Assembly: GCA_045632605.1 (NCBI GenBank)
Contig: JAZQXA010000118.1
Span: forward strand, 1 to 27,717
Direction of reading: 5' to 3'
DNA: 27,717 nucleotides
DNA from: Flemingiibacterium sp045632605
GTDB lineage: Bacteria > Bacillota > Clostridia > Oscillospirales > CAG-272
A program made the translations under genes and the position numbers. The notes beneath the pieces were generated by a model. The model saw only the letters and a program-made list of their open reading frames with translations. It did not search any database and was not told the origin of the DNA. This document shows, piece by piece, positions 15,071-20,897 of this stretch (position 1 is the first letter of the stretch; the number at the start of each line of letters is the position of its first letter).

Positions 15071-16521
15071 GCGTTCGCCTCCATTCCCCAAAGCTTTGCC
15101 GCTATTTTTTGGTATTTGCGGTACTTCTTTTCATAGTCCGCAGTGCGTTCTGACGGATTGTAAACTCCTGCCGTTTCAAGTGGCGGAATGTCATCGCCGA
15201 CTGCCTGTGCTGCAAGTCTTGCCGCACCTGCACCTGCCGCCTCAATAACCGTCGGAACTTTAAGCTGCATTCCCGTTGCGTCGCAGATTATCTGTGACCA
15301 GAGCTGACTCTTTGCTCCGCCGCCGAGAAGTATCAGCGTATGTATATTACCGTATGCCTCCATAGTTTCGAGAATAGCTCTCATCTGGAAGGCAATACCT
15401 TCCATTACCGCCAGTGCAAAATCGCCTCTCTTTGTGGCGAGATTTACACCGTAGAAGCAGCCTTCTTCGGAAATAATATCTTCCGCATCGGAAAGTCCAG
15501 TCATATACGGCATAAAAATCACCGAACTGCCGCGCTCTCTGGCTTCTTCTGCCTCTCTGTCTATGGTGACGTAATCTTCATCTTTAAACATAAGGTCGCG
15601 TGTGAAACGCAGACAAGTACCTGCTGTGCCGATAGTACCCTCTGTTACAAAAGCTCCCGGCTTAACATAACCACACCAGCCAACACCGGTGTTAATTTCA
15701 GTCTTTGCTTCATTCCACAGCTTTGTTATTGCCGCCGCAGTACCGAGCGAGATAGTCATAACGCCCTCGCTAAGGCCAACACCGTGCGCCGCACATTTCT
15801 GATCCTGTGCACCCACGCCGACAACACATTTTTCACTGAGTCCGAGCTTTTCTGCGACCTCCGGAAGAACGTATCCCGCCGATTCGCCTCCAAAAGCAAG
15901 ACTCGGCAGCTTCTCCTCGTCGATGCCGTAAAAATCGAGTATCTCCCGACTCCAGCATAAATTTTTCAGGTCGTACATGAGTGTTCCCGAAGCCATACTG
16001 TGGTCTGTCACACAATTACCGGTAAATTTCGCAATGAGGAAATCCATCGGCATGAGGAATTTCCAAGCACCGTTAAATATTTCCGGCTCATGCTTTTTCC
16101 ACCAAAGCAGCTTCGGCAATGTGTAATCGGGCTCAATATTTTTGCCCGTAAGCTTAAATATCTTGTCTTTTCCGAAATCTCTGTCAAGCTCAGCCGCTTC
16201 TTCTTCGGCTCTGACGTCAAGCCAGTTTATTGCATTGCAGAGCGGCTTCAGCTCACGGTCAACGGGAACAACCGTTATTCCCTGCGAGCTTATTGAGATG
16301 CTCTTTATTTCCTTTGCGGATATATGAGCCTTGGCTATAGCTTTCTCAGCGGTTCGCAAAGTAAGCTCCCACCAAAGTTCTGCGTCCTGTTCCGTCCATT
16401 TTTCTCTGGGCGTTATAAGACCATACTCCTCATATGAGGCAGCAAGCTGCGACAGCTTTTCGTCAAACAAAATACTGCGGCAGCCGGTTGTACCTAAATC
16501 GATTGCCAAATAAATCGACAC
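15067..16521 (-). CDS. FGGY-family carbohydrate kinase
   Basis: The 484-residue two-domain kinase starts at a GTG after AGAGGT. The N-terminal phosphate loop AIDLGTTGCRS (residues 6-16) and WTEQDAELWW are typical of xylulokinase/glycerol-kinase relatives. The catalytic Asp lies in GVGAQDQKCAAHG and the C-terminal ATP site in LLGGGAKSQLWSQI. FGGY enzymes phosphorylate polyols, ketoses or related sugars; the specificity is not obvious. Coupled to the NagA-like gene by an ATGA overlap, it probably makes the phosphorylated N-acyl substrate. A long 205-base leader separates it from the aldolase gene. Confidence 0.92.
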   Translation of the reverse strand: MSIYLAIDLGTTGCRSILFDEKLSQLAASYEEYGLITPREKWTEQDAELWWELTLRTAEKAIAKAHISAKEIKSISISSQGITVVPVDRELKPLCNAINWLDVRAEEEAAELDRDFGKDKIFKLTGKNIEPDYTLPKLLWWKKHEPEIFNGAWKFLMPMDFLIAKFTGNCVTDHSMASGTLMYDLKNLCWSREILDFYGIDEEKLPSLAFGGESAGYVLPEVAEKLGLSEKCVVGVGAQDQKCAAHGVGLSEGVMTISLGTAAAITKLWNEAKTEINTGVGWCGYVKPGAFVTEGTIGTAGTCLRFTRDLMFKDEDYVTIDREAEEARERGSSVIFMPYMTGLSDAEDIISEEGCFYGVNLATKRGDFALAVMEGIAFQMRAILETMEAYGNIHTLILLGGGAKSQLWSQIICDATGMQLKVPTVIEAAGAGAARLAAQAVGDDIPPLETAGVYNPSERTADYEKKYRKYQKIAAKLWGMEANA

Positions 16522-16579
16522 AGTTGTTACCTCTTTTCACTTGTAAATGCTAAAAATTTTCAAACAACCGGTATAGTTC

Positions 16580-16607
16580 TCGCGGCGGATAAAACACACC
16601 GCCGCGA
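16580..16607 (-). other. GC-rich hairpin in the leader of the kinase gene
   Basis: A perfect 9-bp stem (TCGCGGCGG with CCGCCGCGA) closes a 10-base loop. No T run follows on the minus strand, so I do not call it a terminator. An mRNA-processing or stability role within the operon is possible. Confidence 0.45.
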
Positions 16608-16663
16608 AACAACACCGTGCGCACAACTCAACGGGAGTCATGCTATATATACTTTTCTTTTCC

Positions 16664-16708
16664 TAATTCTTTCTTCCTGTTTTTTTGATTCTTAATTCTT
16701 TCTTCCGG
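16664..16708 (-). repeat. Direct repeat pair in the aldolase-kinase gap
   Basis: TAATTCTTTCTTCC followed by TG or GG occurs at 16664-16679 and 16693-16708 (15 of 16 identical, 29 bases apart). On the minus strand it reads GGAAGAAAGAATTA, similar to the ribosome binding site of NagB-like copy 1, but no start codon follows either copy. Confidence 0.5.
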
Positions 16709-16726
16709 TTTTAACAGTTTTAAAAT

Positions 16727-17611
16727 TTATCCCTTGATTTCGCCGATACGTATCATTTCACGGCGAACATTTGCGATCTGCTCGTCTGTTGCGGGGCTAA
16801 TATAGTCCTGCGCAAAGTTTCCGCCGCAGCCAAGCATATGCATTGCTTCTGTAAACGCTGACATAAGATTGTTTGCGAGGAAGCAGTCACGAAGTGCCGT
16901 GATGTTGTCAAGACAAGCCGCCGCAGTAGCAAAATCGCCCTCGTTCATCGCCTTAGCCATCCTTCCGGAGTTATAAGGCGTGCAGGCAAACATACCGTCA
17001 AGGCAGTTGTCGATTCCCCATTTATATGCAATATCGCACATATCGAGTCCAGAATAAACAGTGATAAAGTCCTTGGGAACATTGGGGTTCAGCTTCAGCT
17101 TTCTGAACATAACAGTGTCGGCAGACTTAATTCCCGCAAAATTCGGCACTGTTTCAATCAGCTCAAGAACCATATCGTATGTAATCTTGACCTGAGTTAC
17201 AGGCGGCAGGTCATAAAGCAATATCTTATGCTTTGTGAGCGCTGCAACACCGCGGAAAAAGTTCATCATCTGCTCTCTGTTTGTTGGAGAATAGAACGGA
17301 GCTGTAAATACAAGTCCAGCGATATCGAGGTCTTCAAGAGCTGCAATTCTTCTCTTTACCCTTGCAATAGAAGTATCCATTGCACCAACAAAGAGCGGAA
17401 CACGGCCATTATTTGCCTCAACAGCGGTTTTTGCAACTGTTGGATAAACGTCGTCGCGGATAAATGCTTCAATGCCCATGCTTCCCATACAGAGAAGTCC
17501 GACAGCACCTGCATTTATCATATCATCGATGTGCTTTTTTAAGCTTTCTGCAACAAGGTTACCGTCTTTATCAAGAGGTGTGCCAAGCGCAGGAACAAAA
17601 CCGGATTTCAT
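16727..17611 (-). CDS. DapA/NanA-superfamily Schiff-base aldolase
   Basis: The 294-residue class I TIM-barrel aldolase is related to dihydrodipicolinate synthase and N-acetylneuraminate lyase. The Schiff-base Lys is K162 in GIKSAD and the proton-relay Tyr is Y133 in LLYDLPP, both in the expected places. The substrate loop reads GSMGIEA (43-49) where the family usually has GTTGE, so the acceptor differs from DapA. Family members split or join pyruvate with an aldehyde. In this operon it is a candidate for the carbon-carbon cleavage step. It lies 14 bases after the YjbQ gene, with a GGAG ribosome binding site. It is not the biosynthetic dapA as far as context tells. Confidence 0.88.
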   Translation of the reverse strand: MKSGFVPALGTPLDKDGNLVAESLKKHIDDMINAGAVGLLCMGSMGIEAFIRDDVYPTVAKTAVEANNGRVPLFVGAMDTSIARVKRRIAALEDLDIAGLVFTAPFYSPTNREQMMNFFRGVAALTKHKILLYDLPPVTQVKITYDMVLELIETVPNFAGIKSADTVMFRKLKLNPNVPKDFITVYSGLDMCDIAYKWGIDNCLDGMFACTPYNSGRMAKAMNEGDFATAAACLDNITALRDCFLANNLMSAFTEAMHMLGCGGNFAQDYISPATDEQIANVRREMIRIGEIKG

Positions 17612-17625
17612 TTTATGTAATCTCC

Positions 17626-18246
17626 TTATCTCTTGAGCTGGAGATCGTAGTGAACGTCGTATGCCTTTTCCTCGTCGGTAAACTTATGGAGAGTGTTGAT
17701 AACCTCACCATTGTTCCACTTGCGGTCTTCGATGTCGTCGGTTGTACCCATAACGGTTACATTGAGCTGACGGCGACGTGCACGTACATGGTCCCAGTCA
17801 ACAAAGTAGATGTGAGCGAATTCACCGCCGTCAAGAACGCCGTCCTTAATAGTCATGGTTTCGCTTCTGCCGAAGAATACGGAACGGAGGTGACCGTCGG
17901 TGTTCATCGAGGTGAAGTCGCCGGGTTCGTTAACGTATCTGCCGAACTGAGCGTGGATCGGTCCGGGATGACGGTAGTCACCTTCGTCAACATAGTCGGG
18001 AATCATCTTGCGCATGATGTCGAGAAGGTCATGCTGGAGATATTCGAGGTCGAAGCTGTCAATGTCATGAGAGCACTCCTGAATCATAACCGAGCAGGTT
18101 GTGTGGTGAGAAGCGAGGCAAACAGTACCGTTCTTGATACCGGAAGCCTTAACAATCTCGATAACTTCCTTCGAAACATCGTGGAAGGTGGGGATCCAGC
18201 CTCTGGACTGGAGCTCGAGTTCTTTCTGAAAAACCTTAAATTCCAT
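17626..18246 (-). CDS. YjbQ/UPF0047 family protein
   Basis: The 206-residue protein has the UPF0047 core: NGTVCLASHHTTCSVMIQE, a DLLDIM stretch, and AHIYFVDWDHVRARRRQLNVTVMG near the end. YjbQ proteins have been described as having weak thiamine-phosphate synthase activity, but the true role is uncertain. It is longer than the usual ~135-140 residues, with an extended middle (about 85-120, including HPGPIHAQFGRY) and a C-terminal tail of ~35 residues. Its place between a TIM-like isomerase and an aldolase in a catabolic operon suggests a sugar-phosphate role instead. The ribosome binding site is AGGAGG. Confidence 0.88.
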   Translation of the reverse strand: MEFKVFQKELELQSRGWIPTFHDVSKEVIEIVKASGIKNGTVCLASHHTTCSVMIQECSHDIDSFDLEYLQHDLLDIMRKMIPDYVDEGDYRHPGPIHAQFGRYVNEPGDFTSMNTDGHLRSVFFGRSETMTIKDGVLDGGEFAHIYFVDWDHVRARRRQLNVTVMGTTDDIEDRKWNNGEVINTLHKFTDEEKAYDVHYDLQLKR

Positions 18247-18292
18247 TTTTAATTTCCTCCTGAAAATATATTAATTTTTTTAAATGGACAAA

Positions 18293-18994
18293 TTATTTGT
18301 GGCGCTCGTCCCATGCACGGCGTACAGCGGCAATCATTTCATCAACCATAGCTGCACGGTCTGCCGCCTTTGCGACACCCGAGGACGAACCGGTAGCATC
18401 AGCACCCGCGATGATGGTGTTGTAAACATCTTCGCCGTTTGCAATGCCTGCTGCGGTGAGAACGAGGATGTTTTCGTCAACATCCTTAACTGACTTGGTG
18501 GCAGCCTCAACATACTCTGTTCCAACGCTTACACCGGTGCCGATAAGCTCGGACGGTTCAGCAACGATGATGTCCGGCTTCAGGGTTGCAATCTTGCTTG
18601 CATCAGCAAGAGAATCGGCACAAACGATAGTGGTAAGACCAACCTCGTCTGCTCTCTTTATTGTTTCGCGCAGAGTTTCAAACTCAAGCGGCTTCTCGCA
18701 GTGATTGAGCATTACGCCCTCTGCACCTGCCGCAACGAGCGACTCCGGAAGAATATCAGCGAGTCCGCGTCCCGGATAAATAGGATCCATATGAGGCGCA
18801 AAAACGTGGATATTCTTTGTTGCTTCACTAACTCTTCTGATATCAACAACAGGAGTTGTGAAAATGATGTCAACGCCGTATTTTTCGCTTGCGGCGTCGG
18901 CTGCCTTTGCGAGGTCAAGGATGTCATCACCGTAAAGGTAAGACTTCGGACCGATCTCGAAAAAAGGCGCTGTGATCTTTCGCTTATTCTGCAA
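18293..18994 (-). CDS. Archaeal-type triosephosphate isomerase-like protein
   Basis: The 233-residue protein matches the short archaeal-type TIM family rather than the ~250-residue bacterial glycolytic enzyme. The catalytic His lies in LNHCEKPL (H98) and the catalytic Glu in VAEPSELIGTG (E146). The N-terminal PFFEIGPKSYL probably supplies the substrate Lys (K17). The start is a TTG at 18994, six bases after GAGGGG; no nearby ATG has a better site. It is the promoter-proximal gene of the ten-gene operon. Such extra TIM-like proteins can isomerise triose or tetrulose phosphates, so a dedicated step in this pathway is a reasonable inference, not housekeeping glycolysis. Confidence 0.87.
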   Translation of the reverse strand: MQNKRKITAPFFEIGPKSYLYGDDILDLAKAADAASEKYGVDIIFTTPVVDIRRVSEATKNIHVFAPHMDPIYPGRGLADILPESLVAAGAEGVMLNHCEKPLEFETLRETIKRADEVGLTTIVCADSLADASKIATLKPDIIVAEPSELIGTGVSVGTEYVEAATKSVKDVDENILVLTAAGIANGEDVYNTIIAGADATGSSSGVAKAADRAAMVDEMIAAVRRAWDERHK

Positions 18995-19031
18995 AAAAAT
19001 CCCCTCTTTCTATATAATACTATACATTAAA

Positions 19032-19060
19032 ATTATACCTTAAAATAACCTCATTGTCAA
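19032..19060 (-). promoter_or_regulatory. Consensus promoter of the ten-gene catabolic operon
   Basis: An exact TTGACA, 17-base spacer and exact TATAAT are found on the minus strand. The predicted transcript start near 19025 gives a ~30 nt leader to the TTG start at 18994. The strength suggests tight repression when the substrate is absent. Confidence 0.88.
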
Positions 19061-19093
19061 CGATATTTTCAAAAAATTCAACACTTTTTTACC

Positions 19094-19103
19094 TTATCGA
19101 AAG
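19094..19103. promoter_or_regulatory. Candidate operator site 1 in the divergent region
   Basis: TTATCGAAAG lies between the two divergent promoters, about 34 bases upstream of the minus-strand -35. It resembles TTTTCGAAAA at 19188-19197. Assignment to the neighbouring DeoR regulator is inference. Confidence 0.3.
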
Positions 19104-19144
19104 TTTGTACAAAAATATTACTATTTTATTGTCTATTTTGCGAA

Positions 19145-19173
19145 TTGACTTTTATAAAGAAAAATGATATTAT
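19145..19173 (+). promoter_or_regulatory. Promoter of the SIS-DeoR operon (extended -10)
   Basis: TTGACT, 17 bases and TATTAT are found on the plus strand, with TG one base upstream of the -10. The predicted transcript start near 19180 makes the in-frame ATG at 19185 an unlikely start and supports 19212. Confidence 0.75.
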
Positions 19174-19187
19174 CTAAATAGAAAATG

Positions 19188-19197
19188 TTTTCGAAAA
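19188..19197. promoter_or_regulatory. Candidate operator site 2 (perfect palindrome) in the SIS leader
   Basis: TTTTCGAAAA is a perfect 10-base palindrome overlapping GAAAATGTTTTC. It lies between the predicted transcript start and the ribosome binding site, a position suited to autorepression by the downstream DeoR gene. Confidence 0.35.
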
Positions 19198-19211
19198 GAG
19201 GTTTGTATGTT

Positions 19212-19817
19212 ATGATAAGTGAAAACGCACTCAATGCGGCAAAAAATGCCTACGATATCGAGGCTGCCTGCATCAATGGAATGAAGGATTATTTCGATGA
19301 CGAAGCTTTCTCAAAAGCTGTTGAGCTTCTCTCCAAAGCTGAACGTATCGGTGCGGCAGGATGCGGACATTCCGGTATCATCTGCCAGCATTTCGCACAT
19401 CTTATGTGCTGTATCGAGCGTCCGGCACGCTTCATATCCCCTGCTGAGGCAGTACACGGCGCAACCGGTTATCTCCAGAAAGGCGACGTAATGATCTTCG
19501 CCTCCAGAGGCGGTAAAACGAAAGAGCTGCTCCCGATTCTTGATATCTGCAAGGCGAAGGAAGTAAAGGTAATTTCCATCACCGAAAACCTTGAGTCCCC
19601 TCTTGCGCTCGGCGCTGATGTTGTTTTAAAGCAGCACGTCAACCGCGAAACCGATAAGTGGAATGCTCAGGGTACAACCTCCACAACTGCTCTCTGTATG
19701 ATATTCCATGCGCTTCAGGCGGCTGTAATCGAGGAAACCGGCTATCAGGCGGAACAGTTTGCGCTCATTCATCCGGGCGGAGCTGTTGGTGAACGTCTTA
19801 ACAAAAAAAGTCTTTAA
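19212..19817 (+). CDS. SIS-domain sugar-phosphate isomerase-like protein (KdsD-like, no CBS domains)
   Basis: I start at the ATG at 19212, ten bases after AAGAGG; this gives 201 residues. An in-frame ATG at 19185 is only about five bases from the predicted transcript start and has no ribosome binding site. The SIS fold is shown by GAAGCGHSGIICQHFAH (48-63), ISPAEAVHG, FASRGGKTKEL, GTTSTTA and the C-terminal HPGGAVGERL, all recalling arabinose-5-phosphate isomerase KdsD. The GKSG and SNSGET loops of KdsD read GHSG and SRGGKT here, and CBS domains are absent, so specificity has probably changed. It is divergent to the catabolic operon and 18 bases before the regulator gene. Confidence 0.88.
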   Translation: MISENALNAAKNAYDIEAACINGMKDYFDDEAFSKAVELLSKAERIGAAGCGHSGIICQHFAHLMCCIERPARFISPAEAVHGATGYLQKGDVMIFASRGGKTKELLPILDICKAKEVKVISITENLESPLALGADVVLKQHVNRETDKWNAQGTTSTTALCMIFHALQAAVIEETGYQAEQFALIHPGGAVGERLNKKSL

Positions 19818-19835
19818 TCCGGAGGAACGGGTTCA

Positions 19836-20615
19836 ATGGCTGAAAGTAAACTGAAAATTGATATTCGAAGAAATAGAATTCTCGAAACGCTTCGAGGCGA
19901 CGGAAAGGTATATGTTACCCAGCTCAGCGAGTCGCTCGGCGTTACTCCCGTTACAATAAGAAATGACCTTGATGCCCTCGAGCGTGACGGATATCTCATA
20001 AGAATGAGCGGCGGTGCGGTATATTCAAGCCGTGTCAGCGAAAAATCCGACGCTCCGTCTGGCTACGATGTCCCCTGCCAAAGAGAAAAAGAAGCCATCG
20101 CCAAGGCGGTTTCAAAAATGATTAAGGACGGCGACACTCTCTTTATAAACTCTGGAACAACAACACAGCTTATCGCCACGGAGCTTAAGGGACTTACGAA
20201 TCTTAATATCGTTACAAACTCGCTCTCCGTTGCAATGACACTCGGAAGTGTTGCATCGTTTCGTGTGATACTTCTCGGCGGTGAAATCAATTCGCAGTAT
20301 GGTTTTACATACGGAGCCGATGCCCAAGAAAAGCTTGCGCATTATCACGCAGATTGGGCGATTTTAGCTGTCGACGGTGTAGGCGTAAAAAACGGAATTA
20401 CAACGCATCACGCCGAGGAAGCGGTCCTCGACCGGATGATGATAAACAGCGCCACAAATATAATTATCGCCGCTGACCACACAAAAATAGGCAGAACCGG
20501 TTTTCTCCGTGTTTGTGACTGCACAGAGGGAATCATGCTCGTAACAGACAAATACGAAACCACACCTGAGCTCACTGAAATCACCGAAAGTGGTATAGTC
20601 GTTACTCAGGCATAA
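19836..20615 (+). CDS. DeoR-family transcriptional regulator
   Basis: The 259-residue protein has an N-terminal winged helix-turn-helix (residues ~10-58, with VYVTQLSESLGVTPVTIRND and a DALERDGYLIR wing), then GGAVY as in most DeoR proteins. The C-terminal sugar-phosphate sensor domain shows LFINSGTTTQLIA, LLGGEIN and AADHTKIG, typical of the DeoR sensor fold. The start follows GGAGG. Members usually repress sugar catabolic operons and are released by a phosphorylated intermediate. The divergent arrangement makes the ten-gene operon and its own SIS-DeoR operon the likely targets. Confidence 0.93.
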   Translation: MAESKLKIDIRRNRILETLRGDGKVYVTQLSESLGVTPVTIRNDLDALERDGYLIRMSGGAVYSSRVSEKSDAPSGYDVPCQREKEAIAKAVSKMIKDGDTLFINSGTTTQLIATELKGLTNLNIVTNSLSVAMTLGSVASFRVILLGGEINSQYGFTYGADAQEKLAHYHADWAILAVDGVGVKNGITTHHAEEAVLDRMMINSATNIIIAADHTKIGRTGFLRVCDCTEGIMLVTDKYETTPELTEITESGIVVTQA

Positions 20616-20629
20616 ATGAATATATACAA

Positions 20630-20658
20630 AAACTCCCGACAAAATCTGTCGGGAGTTT
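20630..20658. terminator. Bidirectional terminator between deoR and the Opp operon
   Basis: Arms AAACTCCCGACA and TGTCGGGAGTTT (12 bp) enclose a 5-base loop, with T-rich tails on both strands. It lies 14 bases past the regulator stop and just past the stop of the convergent small membrane protein gene (20666). Confidence 0.88.
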
Positions 20659-20665
20659 AATTTTA

Positions 20666-20869
20666 TCAGATAAAACCGAGAAACATCCATGCAACGAAAC
20701 AAAACAGCAGAAGAATTATAACCGCAACGGGAATAAAGACAAGATACGCAGACATAATCATCGCCGGAATATCTTTTTTCTCAATACCGCCGGAATCTTC
20801 AAGCTCCTCACGAAACTTGCGCTGCTTTTCGACATCGGGTTTCTTAAAAAACTTTGAAAAGAGTGCCAT
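20666..20869 (-). CDS. Small single-pass membrane protein at the end of the Opp operon
   Basis: I do not recognise this 67-residue protein. The N-terminal half is charged (FKKPDVEKQRKFREELEDS), followed by a hydrophobic segment (residues ~37-66) with MIMSAYLVFIPVAVII and a Phe/Trp-rich end. The start at 20869 is preceded by GAAAGG at about 11 bases. It lies 28 bases after OppF and before the shared terminator, so it is probably cotranscribed with the transporter. It may be an accessory subunit; nothing in the sequence proves this. Confidence 0.7.
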   Translation of the reverse strand: MALFSKFFKKPDVEKQRKFREELEDSGGIEKKDIPAMIMSAYLVFIPVAVIILLLFCFVAWMFLGFI

Positions 20870-20897
20870 ATAATCACTGGCCTTTCATAGGTTGTTT

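Noticed and set aside
16580..16607. Terminator splitting the catabolic operon
   Set aside because: The stem is strong but no T run follows on the minus strand, so read-through is expected.
17464..18252. 262-codon plus-strand frame opposite the YjbQ gene
   Set aside because: It is antisense to a well supported gene with a good ribosome binding site and family motifs; the antisense product shows no recognisable domain.
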